Source: Congeria kusceri (Eukaryota; Mollusca; Bivalvia; Myida; Dreissenidae). From it: a DNA stretch of 64,000 bases. The translations under genes were made by a program, and so were the position numbers. The notes beneath the pieces are model-generated. The model was given only the letters and a program-made list of their open reading frames with translations. It was not told where the DNA came from and searched no databases. The stretch covers positions 53,168,410 to 53,232,409 of the forward strand of contig CM051033.1 of NCBI GenBank assembly GCA_027627225.1, in the 5' to 3' direction. Numbering within the stretch: position 1 is the first letter of the stretch; each line of letters begins with the position of its first letter. Of the stretch, positions 49,109-61,697 are shown piece after piece.

Positions 49109-52100
49109 ATAAAATTAGGAACCTTAAACGTTAGTGGACTCACGAAAAGACTCAATTACCCAGAATTCACTGAACTCATTAGTAATTATGACATATTTTG
49201 TATCTCGGAAACCCACAGTGATGAACACGATATTATTAAAATAAATAACTATGAATATTTAGCCAAACACAGAGAACAAGAGTATCAGCGTAAATCTGGT
49301 ATATTTGTTAAAGACCAACTTACTTCCTCAATTAAAGTCCTACAATCAAACTCTGATTATGTACTATGGATATCCATTTGCAAATCATTAGCGAAACTTG
49401 ATGAAAATATTATAACAGGAGCTGTATAAGTTCCACCCGAAAACTCCAAATTTTTCAACGATGACGAGTTTATGGCCTTTGAAAATGAAATCTCTCAAAA
49501 ATGTAATGAACATAAATATGTAATTCTTGCAGGAGATTTCAACAGCAGAGTTGGAAGCATGAAAGATTACATAACTACAGATCCCCATTTAAATGACATG
49601 TTCGATATTGATGATGATATACAGAGCCAACTTGACAAATATAAAACCCTTGAACAATTATCTATCCCACTTATTCGTACTTCTAAAGACCATCGAACAA
49701 ATACCCATGGACTCCGACTTATTGATTTATGCAAAAATAACAACATTTTTATCCTCAATGGAAGATTATCATCAGGTAATGATTGTGCTATCTTAACTTT
49801 CAGAAATAAATCTACAATTGATTATGTAATTGCTTCATCTGATTGCTTTTACTTTCTCTCAGATTTCCATATCATTGAAACAGATTCACTGTTCTCAGAT
49901 GGTCATAATGCCCTCACTTTGTCCATAAACATACCACACAGAAAATGCTCCAATATTTCCACCAAAAATCTAAGTGACATGAATCTGAAACCAAAATGGA
50001 ATCCTGACTTGTCCAACCAATTTGTTAACAATATTAACCTTAACATAATAGACCAAATACTCTTGCAAATTAACACTTACCCACAATCACAGCAGACAAT
50101 TGAGCACATAACCGATCAACTCCAATCAGTATTCCATCAAGCTTCCACCAGCACATACCTGAAAATAAAACACGATTTCATTATAATAGACCAGAAAACA
50201 ATAAACCATGGTTTGGTCCTCAATGTTCTAAAGCACGAAAAAATTATCATACTGCCAAAAATGACTACACAAAAAACAAAACTATAGACAACAAACAAAG
50301 AATGATCAGTGCCAGTAAGGAATATAAACGCACCATGAACTACCACATTAATGCCAGCAAACATAACATGTCAAATAAACTTCGTTCAATGTCCGACAAA
50401 AATCCTAAACAGTACTGGTCCTTTTTAAATAAACTTAAACCAAAAACTAAAGTTAAAACTATACCCACATTAGATGAATTTCATGATCACTTCAAAGAAA
50501 TTAATACCAGCACAATCGATGACAATCGCTTCAATGACACAAACTCCCATCTACAAAATGACACAAGCAACAGGCTTAATACCCCAATTACTGAAGAAGA
50601 AATAGAAAAATTTATCACAAAGCTTAAAAATTCTAAAACACCTAGCCCATTCGACAATATTTTAAATGAGTATATCAAGTCCACTAAACATCTATTTATG
50701 CCTGTTTACCATAAACTATTTAACTGTGTACTGGAAACAGGGTTCATTCCACAAAGCTGGCTAAATGGAATAATCATACCTATATTTAAAAACAAAGGTG
50801 ACCCTAAAGATCCTAATAACTACCGACCAATTACTATCCTCAGTTGTCTAGGTAAACTTTTTACTTCCATACTCAATGAAAGATTAAACAAATTCCTTAA
50901 TGAAAATAATATTTTAGATGAAAATCAAGCTGGCTTTAGGAAAGGCTATTCTTGCTCTGACCATATTTTTACATTACATTCATTGATCGAAATACTGAAA
51001 AAAAGAAAACAAAAACTATTCTGCGCCTTCATTGATTTTTCACAAGCATTCGACAAGGTTTGGCGAATTGGCCTATGGCACAAACTTATTAAACAAAATA
51101 TAAATGGCAAGTTTTTACATTTAATTCAAAACATGTACAACAATATCAAATCTAGTATCTCTATTAACGGCAATATTTCAGAACCCTTCGTATCAGAAAT
51201 TGGCGTTAGACAAGGCGCAAATATATCTCCAATTCTTTTTTCCAGCTTCTTAAATGACCTTCAAACACATATGCACCTCAATGGCTCAACTGGCATAGAA
51301 CTAGAAAATCCCCTGGATTTGTCTCTTTGGCTAAAACTACTTATTCTACTTTATGCTGATGACACTGTGATTTTATCTGATTCAAAAATAGACTTCCAAA
51401 ATAGTTTAAATACCTTCCATAAATACTGTGATAACTGGCATTTAAAAATAAACCTTAGCAAAACAAAAATTGTAATATTTGGTGCAAGACAACTACAAAA
51501 CTTCCATTTCACATTAGGTGACAACCCTGTAAAAATCACTGACCGTTACCACTACCTAGGCATTACCCTTTCCAGCAATGGTTCTTTCCTCAATGCACGG
51601 AAACACTTAGCCGAGCAAGCAACAAAAGCAATGCACCTTCTATATACTAGAGCAAATAATGCAGAGCTACCTATTGATTTAATTCTTAAACTTTTCGACC
51701 ACACTGTTTTACCAATTTTAATCTATGGCTCAGAAATTTTTGGTTTTGAAAATGTAGATATCTTTGAGAAAGTCCATAATAACTTTCTTAGACAAATTAC
51801 GAATGCTCGGAAATCAACCCCAATGGCTTTTTTGTATGGTGAACTTGGCAGATACCCTATAGCAATTAACATCAAAAGTCGCATGATCTCTTTTTGGAAT
51901 AGAATCTTAATAGGCAAAGATCAGAAATCCAAATCTATAAATACACGATGAACTTGCCAATCTCAAATTTTAAATGGGTCAACAAAATTAAAGAAATCCT
52001 CACCTCAGTAAACTTAAGTAACCTATGGGATAACCAATTCCTAACAACCCAAAATAATATTTGCCGCTTAGTCAAAGCCAAATTATTAACCCAATTCAAA

Positions 52101-52502
52101 ACCTAATGGCACAATCAACTACAGCAAACACATAAGGGACAAATATATACCAGTTTCAAAAAAACTCCATCCTTTGAAGACTACTTTATAAAACTTACAA
52201 AAACTGAATATACATACCTCTTTAAATTTAGAACTGCAAATCACTGGTTACCAGTTGAAACCGGTCGATACGATGGAACCCCATTTGAGGAAAGAATATG
52301 CAGCCTTTGTAACTCTGGTCAAGTTGGCTCCGAACATCACTATCTACTAAACTGCGATTTCTTTAAATCTGAAAGAGAACAATTCTTAGGACATGATCTT
52401 TATGATGCTACTCTTATTAAAATCCTAACATCTAATTCCTTACAACTATTACAGAATACAAGCAAATGTATTCGCTTCATATTCAGTAAGTTTAAGCGAT
52501 AG
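49109..52502 (+). pseudogene. LINE ORF2: AP endonuclease, reverse transcriptase, zinc knuckle
   Basis: Endonuclease motifs in order are LGTLNVSGL, FCISETHSDEHD, VPPENS, LAGDFNSRVG, TIDYVIAS and SDGHNALTL. Reverse transcriptase (main frame 50302-51951) has IIIPIFKNKGDP, NNYRPITILSCLGKLF, AGFRKGYSCSDH, CAFIDFSQAFDKVW, GVRQGANISPILF and the catalytic LYADDTVIL at 51349-51375. A knuckle ICSLCNSGQVGSEHHYLLNC follows near the end. Lesions: TAA for Tyr at 49427, a frame shift near 50200, another near 51935 and a TAA at 52105. It nicks target DNA and primes reverse transcription. The RT core is open, so death is recent. Confidence 0.9.
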
Positions 52503-53783
52503 CAAGTTATCTATTTAACTACCTGTTTTTACCAATGCCACCAGCTAATACACCAACTCTAATATTGTAGTTTGTAACAATACTGCCTTTATTTCAATGT
52601 ATTTTTATTGTTAACAGCATAACATATTTACATATTATCTCAATATAAGTGACCGTTTACACTTGTGTAATCAATATATCAAAATATTTTTCTGGTCACA
52701 AATGTATATATTTTTGCATGTATATACTAATCACATTATTTACTTTAATTAGAAATATATGCATGTAAATATAAACTGTGCAATGTAAATAATAACTTCA
52801 TTCTGTATTTGTACCAAATGATAACTGCATAATTATATGTCAATATTAACGTAAGATTGCTATATACTTATACTCATATAGCAGAAATAATTGCAGCATT
52901 ATATAAGAGTAGTACAAAATGGTACCACTCAAGTACAAGTGTTAACATTTTAAATATTTTTGCCTGCTATATTGATATTATATTTCAATTAAGGCAATGG
53001 AAACAATTGTTGCATTCTAAATGAGTACAACTGATACCTATATTTCACCTACAATCCTGTTTCTTTATCCTAATTAATCTAGCAGTTCTAGTACATAAAT
53101 TAATAATTATACTTTTGTTACTTCCCTTTAAACTTATCCAACACACAAATTATAATTTGCTTTTGCCCCATCAGTCATTTAATGTTAACCCCTCAGATAA
53201 CGGCATTCTCCATTGTAATCCTGCAATGCAAAGCTGATTAGAGTACTTACCACACACAATAGGTCCTCCATCTTGCCTTTGTGTTCAACATCGACCTCGC
53301 GTGCAGGTGCACTCAAGCGTAAATCAGGACAAAAATAACTGCTGTTGACTGAAACCGTTACAAAGCTAGCTCCAGCACCATAAACGCTAACGCACACAGT
53401 CTTTCGCAACAACATGTCTTTTAAGTATTGATAATGAATTAAATTTCTGACGCAAAATGTAAACCTTTTAAAACGCGTAGTCGTTTCAATTTCTCAATCC
53501 GAAACGCCGCGTGCAAACGAAAATACGTCACCGCACAACTATGATCACAAAACACTAATTATTTTTACCAGTGCTAGTATTAAAATGCTCTTATAGAACT
53601 GTACTATTATTTGTTTCTTAAATGCCACGATTATGATGATTATGATAACTATGACGATTATCATTATTATGATTATTATGATTAGTATGATGATTTTGAA
53701 TATGATATGATAATGATTGTGATTTTGATAATTTTATCAAGGTTTTGGTATTTTGAATTTGATTATACATCTCACATTATTGC

Positions 53784-53785
<2 letters not shown>

Positions 53786-53848
<63 letters not shown>
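53786..53848. repeat. (ATT)n microsatellite
   Basis: About twenty ATT units. A looser ATT tract is in the equivalent place of the inverted copy (about 63205-63250). Confidence 0.95.
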
Positions 53849-53849
<1 letters not shown>

Positions 53850-54021
53850 CATATGTTCCGACTATGTATCTTATTATTTAAATACCCCCCGTATATCATC
53901 TGCACAATTGTGTTAACGTAAAAATTATCGGAAGTTACTAATTTACTAACAATTTTGCTTTGTTATATTGCCCTAATTGTATATGTTATATACTTGGTGA
54001 AAATAAAAGTCTTGTTCTGTT

Positions 54022-54059
<38 letters not shown>
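54022..54059 (+). repeat. Poly-A tail of the retroelement
   Basis: Thirty-eight or so A in a row, 14 bases after aaaataaaagtc. Confidence 0.9.
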
Positions 54060-54060
<1 letters not shown>

Positions 54061-54513
54061 ACCACAAATCTTAAACATGTGAAAACACTAAATGCCAAAC
54101 TATGATATATGATTGTTACCACTTGTATTAATTAGTAAATCATCGATCATGCAGTTTTATCTCTAGGGGTTTGTTGTCACTTGAGCAATATCTACAGAAA
54201 TGTTTTTAATGTTTCTTTTGAATGACAGACATCAAATACAAAAACTCTTTAGGATGCGAAATAAAAATTGAATAAATCAATATTATAATTTAATGAGTAT
54301 ATCGTCCAGAAGTTGCCATCGGTCGTCTTTGCCCATATGACTTCCAAGGAAATATATATTTTCTCAGCACATCAAACATTATTCGAATGCGCATGTATGT
54401 ATACGAAAGCATTATTAAAACGAACAAATCATTAAACGATAGTTTATTAATCTTATTAATATTTTCTAAGACATACTTTGGAAGTAGAAACTATTTCCTT
54501 TTCTTTAATTTAC

Positions 54514-54647
54514 CCGAATGTTTCCAGCAACAAATGGAATATGCACTTGTCCAGACTTCCAACTTTGACCTTGGTTACCGGAAAGAGTCCAAACACGTCA
54601 ACCAGGAAGAGTATCCAATGAGGTTGCAAAGTACACGTTGAGTGCAC
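54514..54647 (-). pseudogene. Exon: MAM domain middle part, with in-frame TGA
   Basis: It reads ALNVYFATSLDTLPG, stop, RVWTLSGNQGQSWKSGQVHI and PFVAGNIR, ending at GTAAAT (54513). The GNQGxSWxxGQVxIP stretch is the conserved core of MAM domains. TGA lies at 54598-54600. The acceptor (atatag) has a poor pyrimidine tract. Length 134 takes phase 1 to phase 0, fitting the following exon. Confidence 0.7.
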
Positions 54648-55165
54648 CTATATTATCTCCATACATGTTGTACCAGAATTGAAGACATCGTGTTATACGT
54701 CCTTCTAGAACACCACTTTGCATCCATGATTTATGGTTTATTTTTGTTGGGGCGATGCTTCGTTAAACATGTACCTGCCTATAAAACACCTTTTTTTAAA
54801 TACAATACTGATTATATTTTAAATTAATTTGTATTGACCATCTAACACCATGTAACGACCTTTACGCCAGGAAATTAGTTTATTCCTGCGTATGTTCTTG
54901 TCAAATTATAAATGTTTATGTTAAAATTTTGAAAATATATGAAAACGATTCCAGTTAACCCATCTATTTAAATACTGTAACAGTAAATACAAGCAATAAT
55001 AGCTTAGACCGGTCAGAAAGAGTCAAGCCACAAATAAAATTAAACAAAAAAAAGAGCACTTAAAGGAGTGTGCGACTCTTCGAAAACGCACGGCAAGTTT
55101 GGTAAAGAACATAAGGGAAACTTGTTTACGCTGAGGATGCGATTTGTTCTTTTGAATGCCCTTAC

Positions 55166-55335
55166 CACTAGCAGTTCCTAGGGTATGGTCGTTTTCCGGA
55201 CCAGTACCAGTCGATGGTGTTCTCCCTTGGTTAATATACCAGTTCTCCCTTGGTTAATATACCAGTCGTTATCATCGCCGGACGGAACGTTTTGCCAGCT
55301 ACAGCCGAAACCGTTCTCAAAGTCACAATGGTCGT
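55166..55335 (-). pseudogene. Exon: MAM domain N-terminal part, with 23-bp duplication
   Basis: It opens DDHCDFENGFGCSWQNV, the CDFE...C.W signature of MAM domains, and goes on with DDNDWYINQGRT. The 23-base segment 55219-55241 is repeated at once as 55242-55264. The extra copy shifts the frame and brings a TAG a few codons before the donor GTAAGG at 55165. With one copy discounted, the exon length fits the phase of the next exon, so the duplication is a mutation (or assembly error) and not part of the normal gene. Confidence 0.75.
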
Positions 55336-55694
55336 CTGTTGACATAATTCAAAATACTATGTTGACATAAAAGATCCTAGTATGTTACAAAATACTATAA
55401 TACTACTTTAATGCTTACACAGATGTTTACGTTTAACCAATGTGTTAATTAAATCAAGTTTACATTATGGTTTTACCATCGAGTTAAATAGTTCATTTAA
55501 TCAGTTTAAGTCCTGTATGGATACATGTCAGCGTAATAAATATTGTTTTTGGTCACAATACAACATGTCATGGAACAAGAAAAATAACGAAACAAAAACA
55601 CTAATATCTACATGAATGTGTTTTCAAATCTATATCTTGTGAATTGATCAATGTCTGTTCAATCTTGTAAGATAAGAATAGTAGTTGTATTTAC

Positions 55695-55736
55695 CGATTG
55701 GACAGGTTGCTTTGTTTGATGAATGAGGACAATTGT
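55695..55736 (-). CDS. Exon: small Cys-containing linker before the MAM domain
   Basis: Forty-two bases between gattttcag and GTAAAT encode NCPHSSNKATCPI, phase 1 to phase 1. Joined to the next exon it gives CPIDDHCDFENGFGCSW, a usual lead into a MAM domain. Confidence 0.65.
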
Positions 55737-57169
55737 CTGAAAATCAAATGTGTACATGCAAATAATACAAAGTACTAGTATATACTAACATTAAATCTTC
55801 AGTAATAACAATTTTGACTTTTATTTCATTTTATTTTATTTAAGCACGTGTATGGTTTGTCAAGATTGTCAAAACATTTTGTTGTTTCTTAAACAAGAAA
55901 TATTACAATTATTCTTATGATATGCCGGACAATGCCCCACAAATAATGTGCTGTGTAGCCATTGTCATGTTTTCCGTTCACGTCAATACTTTTACACTAT
56001 TGATTGAAGAGTGCTGTCAAGCTCTTTCGCATTACTGATCTGTCAAGCATGTTTACAGAAAAGGAATTCAAAACTATGCCAATGTCTCTTGTGTTTCATG
56101 CACGATCTGCATAATTATTTTATAGTATTGAAGAAAATGACCAACTCTAGCCTGTATCCCGTATAGTAATGGGACTTGGCTTTCAAACTAAATGTTTGGT
56201 ATTATTTGGTCTTGTATTAAACATTATCAATGTTGAAACTATGTATTGACAGAAATCTTAACGTACTATCCCTACCTAAATATTTTGCCACCTGGCAATG
56301 CCTACCTATTTCAATACCAATACCTAATCTAATACCACAATGTTTAGTTAGATTCCGTCTTCTAGTATGTATACTGTTCACATAACGAGGACTATTGTAT
56401 AATCATGTATTCATATTCATTTTCCCTCATGAAAACATTCATTACCTAAGGTAAACGATATTAAACAAGGATATCAGTGAACTGACAGATGCTCTCATCC
56501 CAAGCTGTAGATGATTGTGACCATGGTAATCGTAATTGGATATACCAGGTTAAGAAAATGTTAAATTAATAGGGATTTACTTTTGTATTTGATAACGTAC
56601 ATTTCATAGATGTTAAATCATGTTTAAGTACCTGTTTAAAAAAAAGAGTAATATACACCTTTAAACAGGAAAGGTTTAGTTCACTTGAAAATAGCTCCCT
56701 TCTTGTTGTATATAGACAATATAAAACATCCTTAGATTACGAAACTTATCTAAATGGTGTACCGAGAAGCCTTAAAGTTTATTTTTTGTAAATTGAGAAT
56801 GTCTGCACATCATCTAACGATCCAGACTGGTAGGTACAATAGAAATAACTCTCCTAGAGATGAAAGATGTTGATTATATTGTTTCAACAACAATAGTGTT
56901 GATCTCGAATACAAATTCCATTTTATTCGTATTGGTCCATGCTTTTCTGATCTAAGAAAAAAGTATATTTAATCAAAATACCATGTACGCCCATCGGTTT
57001 TTTAATATATTCAAATGTTGAAAAGTGTTTATAGAACTGAGCTTATCAATATTTCTTTATTAATAAAAGAGGCATCAAGTATACGTTCTGCCTTCCATAA
57101 CAATATTGTATAACTGCTCATCTTCACTGTCTATGTATGTCAGTCAGTAAGCAATTACAATTATAGGTT
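55737..57169. other. Intron sequence, no feature seen
   Basis: It lies between the linker exon and the array at 57.2 kb. No exon with good borders was found on either strand. Confidence 0.4.
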
Positions 57170-57830
57170 GTACTAATGGTAATGAAGCGTCCCATAAAGT
57201 TTCATTGAATTCTGGCCAGGCCCAGTAGTTGTTGAAACACAGTCCAGACAAGAATTGTGTATTAGAATTTATATAGTAAATTTCAACAATCATTTAAGTC
57301 CCATCACTCTAAGAAAAATCATTGAAGCGGAGCCTCCTGATACATTGAACACCTCCGCTTGGTAATGTAGCTTCTCATAAACGTTCATTGAATTCCGGAA
57401 GGTATTTGCAAAGAAACAGTCCAGACAAGAACTGTACACTATACACTCATTTTAGCAACCTTCAAAGTGCCATAACTCCAAGGGCAATCACTGAAATAGA
57501 ACGCACTGGCACTGTGCACACCTTCTTTTGATAAAGTTGTATTGTATTCTGGCCAGTAGTTGCAGAGAAAGAGCCCGAACAAGAATTGTTGCAGTATATT
57601 CTAATTTCAGAAATCTGCAAAGTTTAATTCCTCTGAGAAACATCATTGAAGCGAAACGTCCTGGTTCAGGGCACTCTTCCTCTCGATATTGAAGCTTACC
57701 GTGAAGTCTCATTCCATTCTGGCCAGTAATTGCTGAGACATACTCCGAACCAGAAAACGGGACGGACGGACGGAAGGGCGGACTGACAGACGGACGAAGC
57801 GGCAACTATATGCCCCCCGCACCGAAAATT
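57170..57830 (+). mobile_element. Array of about 170-bp repeats ending in (GGAC)n and GCCCCCC
   Basis: The landmark ttcattgaattctggccag recurs at about 57203, 57384, 57540 and 57712, with cagtccagacaagaa and tcattgaagcg in the units. The right edge is acggacggacggaagg and tatgccccccgcac. The edge is built like that of the 39.7-40.9 kb array, though the units differ. Confidence 0.7.
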
Positions 57831-58226
57831 TTCATTTAGCATAATTTATCATAACGAAAGTAATCATGCAAACTGGTCGAAGTATCGACAACCGTCGTGA
57901 ATATATTTTTTAGAATAAATTATATCGCATTATCTTCTTTCCCATTTATATAAAACAATGAAAAATTCATTTTCTGTATGTGATAATATTACGTCCTTTG
58001 ACTGGCTTGAGAATTTCCTAGCAATAACAACATTAGTGATAGTACTAACGATCCAATTTATAAATAATTACTATTAGCACTATACCAATTTAAACATTAG
58101 TAATTTCTTTAGAAATGTATCGATTCGGTGGGTTACAGTCATTCATTCCGATGATCTGCTAAAATATATAAAAGCACTTGGCAAACTAGAATTTACGCAT
58201 ATGTTCATTAACCTAAATGAACAATC
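57831..58226. other. AT-rich intron sequence
   Basis: Nothing supportable. Confidence 0.5.
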
Positions 58227-58646
58227 AACGTTAATATATATTACTATTCACATGAAAGGGTAAAATACTAAGTATATATTACAATTCACATGAAATAATA
58301 GAATACTAAGTATATATTACTATTCACGTGACAGGATAGAATACTAAGTATATTACTATTCACATGACAGGATAGAATACTAAGTATATATTACTATTTA
58401 CATGACAGGATAGAATACTTAGTATATTACTATTCACATGAAAGGATAGAATACTAAGTATATATTACTATTTACATGACAGGATAGAATACTTAGTATA
58501 TTACTATTCACATGAAAGGATAGAATACTAAGTATATATTACTATTTACATGACAGGATAGAATACTTAGTATATTACTATTCACATGACAGGATAGAAT
58601 ACTAAGTATATATTACTATTCACATTAAAGGATAGAATACTTAGTA
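58227..58646 (+). repeat. Minisatellite of 35-38 bp units
   Basis: About eleven units of ggatagaatactaagtatat and tactattcacatgaca. Long units (tatatatta) and short units (tatatta) alternate in the middle of the array, giving a higher-order repeat of about 73 bases. Confidence 0.9.
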
Positions 58647-59109
58647 AACTTTTAAACTGGTCTTTCTTGCACACAATTATATATACATTCGAATGGAAAA
58701 AAAAACATTTTAAAAGATATTACGTTCTATTCCTACTCGGTCGTGCTCCAAAATTTACCATGTACTGGTGCGACCCAAAAAACGGCAAGGATAACATTCT
58801 CTATTAGAATATGTAAAACTAAAAACTATTTTTTTGTAAGTCGATTAGAAGGCTGCAGAAAACTTTTAAAATGAATACGTAATGGGACTACGTAATGTAG
58901 ATATTATATGAACTCATTAAAAAAAATAACTGCCTTTTATGTAGTATGTTTTTGCTACCTTAAATTGTCTCTTAGTACATTCACTTCTTATTAATCAGTG
59001 TCGTTATAAAATGCCTGTGGCGTCCCCAGTAATCATTTTTATTATACACAAATGTTTAATTATGAAATAAATTGTGTTCATAAGTCAATACGGTTATATA
59101 GACAGTCTA
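58647..59109. other. Intron sequence, no feature seen
   Basis: Only chance frames. Confidence 0.5.
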
Positions 59110-60460
59110 TATAGTACAAGAGCGCCGTAAGGCCATAGGTCGCTAACCTGCGGGGCTAAGCAAGTTGCATGTTCATGGTGCAGCAAATGTGGCCTCTATA
59201 CTGTTTACAAGCTTTTTCTTTAATTTGCCCTGCTGACTTAGTTTTTGACCCCACATGATCCAGTTTTGAACTCGACCGAAATATCATAGAAACAAATGCT
59301 CTGAGCAAGTTTCATGTTGATTGGACAAAAATGTGACCTCTAGAGTGTTCACAAGCTTTTACTTCAATTTGCCCTACTGTCGTTCTGGCCTAGCTTTTGA
59401 CACCACATGACCCGGTTTCGAACTCCATACGACAAACGACAAACGACGAACTTCGGACAAAATGCGCAATTTGGTAGAGTGTTCCCAAGAACTAATTTTG
59501 TGAAATAAGTTTAAAATCCATCATGCGGTTTCTGACAAGAAGATGCTCAAAGTTTTCTATATAGCCATATAAGGAAAATTCCCCCCCCCCCCCCCACTCT
59601 TCCTGGTGGCCATTTTTTTTAACGAATTAAAACAATTTGAAGGAATTTGGTAGAGTGTCACCCAATAACTATTTCTGTAACATTTGTTTGAAACCCAGCA
59701 AGCGGTTTCTGAGAAGAAGATTTTCAAACTTTTTATATAAAGGCGTATAAGGAAAACTCCCCGTCACCTGGTGGCCATGTTTTGTTACGAATCAAAATGA
59801 CTGAAAGGAGTTTGGTAGAGCGTCACAAAAGGATCATTTCTGTGAAATTAATTTGAAATCCAGCATGCGGTTTCCGACAAGATTTTCAACGTTTTCTATA
59901 TAGCCATATAAGAAAAACTGCCCCGACCCCTGGCGGCCATGTTTTATAAATAATCAAACGATTTGAAGGAATTAGGTCATGGTTAGCCAAGGAAGATTTC
60001 TATGAAATTATTTTGAAATCCAGCCAGTGGTTACAGACAAGAAGTTTTCAATTAAGCCATAAAGGGAAAACTGCCCCGCCCCCTGATAACCATAAGAATC
60101 ATACACTATAAGAATCATAGAAGATTTCATAAGAACAAATGTTCTGAGGAAGTTTTATGTTGATAAAGCAAAACATGTGGCCTCTAGAGTGTTCACAAGT
60201 TTTGTCTTCCATGTGACCTAGTGACCTCGTTTTAGTTTTTTACACACATGACCCAATTTCGAACTCGTCCGAAATATATTCGAACAAATGTTCTGGGCAG
60301 GTTTAATGACGATAGGACAATAGTGGTAGTCCATAGAGTGTTCACGAGACAAATGTTGACGACGGACGAAGAACGACTAACGACGAACGACTGACGACGG
60401 ACGAAAGGCGATCACAGAAGCTCACCATGAGCACGTTGTGCTCAAGTGAGCTAACAAAAA
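59110..60460 (+). mobile_element. Bivalve dispersed element with inner 155-bp repeats
   Basis: It opens acaagagcgccgtaaggcca and closes aagctcaccatgagcacgtt with gtgctcaagtgagctaa. The inside has blocks tgacccggtttcgaactc and ttcacaagctttt. Four units of about 155 bases lie at about 59470-60090 (gaaggaatttggtagagtgt, gaaatccagcatgcggtttc, ctggtggccatgtttt). A C run of 15 lies at 59581-59595 and a gacgacggacgaa stretch near the right end. No coding; non-autonomous. Confidence 0.75.
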
Positions 60461-61110
60461 GTATACACCACACCGATCTTTAAGGAAACGAAACTACATT
60501 GGTTTTCGCCTATACTTGTTCAAGTGTGTTTGCAATTTGAAAGCTGTGCACCATCACCATTAAATGGGTTTGATGTTGCTTCAACAATTAAAGCAACCAA
60601 TTCAAAAAAAAACACAAACACATCTGAACTATAATTGTAGGTATATGCTTGTCAAAACTGGTAGTGTGTATAGGCCATAAACTCTTATATTACTTATTAT
60701 GCCTATTTTAATGACTGCACTAGATCGCTTCGATTATAGAAATGTACATTAATGAAAAAATCTACATAACTGTTAGCAAAAAACGTGTGTCAAAGAAGTG
60801 TTTTCATATTCCATGTTCGGATTGTGTATTAACGGGATCTGTCCACAGATTGACGAATTGACAATTTCAATTTTGTTGTTCACACAATTAAAAGAAAAAC
60901 TGAATATAAAATAGCACTTCTGACATAGCAATATATTGGCAATTACGTCTCGTTGATGCGTAATAATCAATTGAAATGGATTAACTTATAAAGCGTTTCT
61001 CACGTGAAACGATTGAATATTTTGGAATACTTACGTTGTTTCGTTTAAATTGTTAAAAACACGTAAATCACCAACCTAAAGGAAAATATACACGGATATG
61101 TATATAAATC
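60461..61110. other. Intron sequence, no feature seen
   Basis: Nothing supportable. Confidence 0.5.
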
Positions 61111-61182
61111 AGATTGGCCGAGCGGTCTGCGCGTCAGACTTTTGATCCGTAAGTCGTAAGTTCGATCCCCCGATGGCGGCCC
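61111..61182 (+). tRNA. tRNA-like pseudogene or SINE head
   Basis: ttggccgagcggtctgcgcg has the shape of an A box and D arm, cagacttttgatcc that of an anticodon arm (TTT in the loop), and gttcgatccccc that of a B box. The acceptor and T stems do not pair well, so this is not a working tRNA. No clear SINE body follows. Confidence 0.45.
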
Positions 61183-61697
61183 TTTGGGCTTTGTCGATTC
61201 TTTTCGTGTCATTAAATTTTAGTTTTTTAATTCAGAGGCTTTAGATATACAGTTTAGAATTTAATCGCATATTTTATGATATACGAAAATCTGTGAACAC
61301 GGCCCTTTCATTTCTCTATCGACTATGTTTTTCTCAAGGGTTGTACAGCCGTGTGTAAATAAACACAAATCAAAACAGAGTTGTTGATATTTATATCCTT
61401 ATTGCAAATATATTCTGCAGAGCATGTTTGGTTTATTGTCTTATTAATGTCATTACAATAGAAACTTTAATTCCAAATAATAAAATACCCATTCATGATT
61501 TTTATTTGTTTGTTTTAATGATTCCCATTTCAACTGCTGACTTGTGAATTGACTCTGAGGCAAACTACTTTCATATATATATGATATATATGATATAAGC
61601 GACTTGATAGTGTACTGCATGAGAATGGACGATCGTAATTATTGATTCGTGTGGGTCAAATGTTTTAATGTACTCTACTACCATTTAGAATATGAGT
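61183..61697. other. Intron sequence
   Basis: A short atatatatgatatatatgat stretch only. Confidence 0.5.

Larger units (their letters stand above)
47800..54060 (+). mobile_element. Nearly full-length non-LTR retrotransposon (LINE)
   Basis: It has ORF1 (47864-49058), ORF2 with endonuclease, reverse transcriptase and zinc knuckle (49109-52502), a long 3' region and a poly-A run at 54022-54059 preceded by aaaataaaagtc. It lies antisense in a MAM-gene intron. The 5' edge is placed only by ORF1 and no target-site duplication was found, so the borders are approximate. The 53185-54060 part also occurs, inverted, at 63005-63480 without the ORFs; it may be the LINE's own 3' UTR or a second element. 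Confidence 0.7.
53185..54060 (+). repeat. LINE 3' region or separate element, with antisense exon-like block
   Basis: It contains a minus-strand exon-like block (53251-53407, donor GTAAGT at 53250), a (ATT)n tract (53786-53848), the block gctttgttatattgccctaa and aaaataaaagtcttgttctg, then poly-A. The same parts in the same order, inverted, are at 63005-63480. Confidence 0.75.

Noticed and set aside
53185..53415. Minus-strand frame starting MLLRKTVCVSVYG as first exon of the MAM gene
   Set aside because: The same block occurs at 63.4 kb within the inverted retroelement copy, so it belongs to the repeat and not to the host gene.
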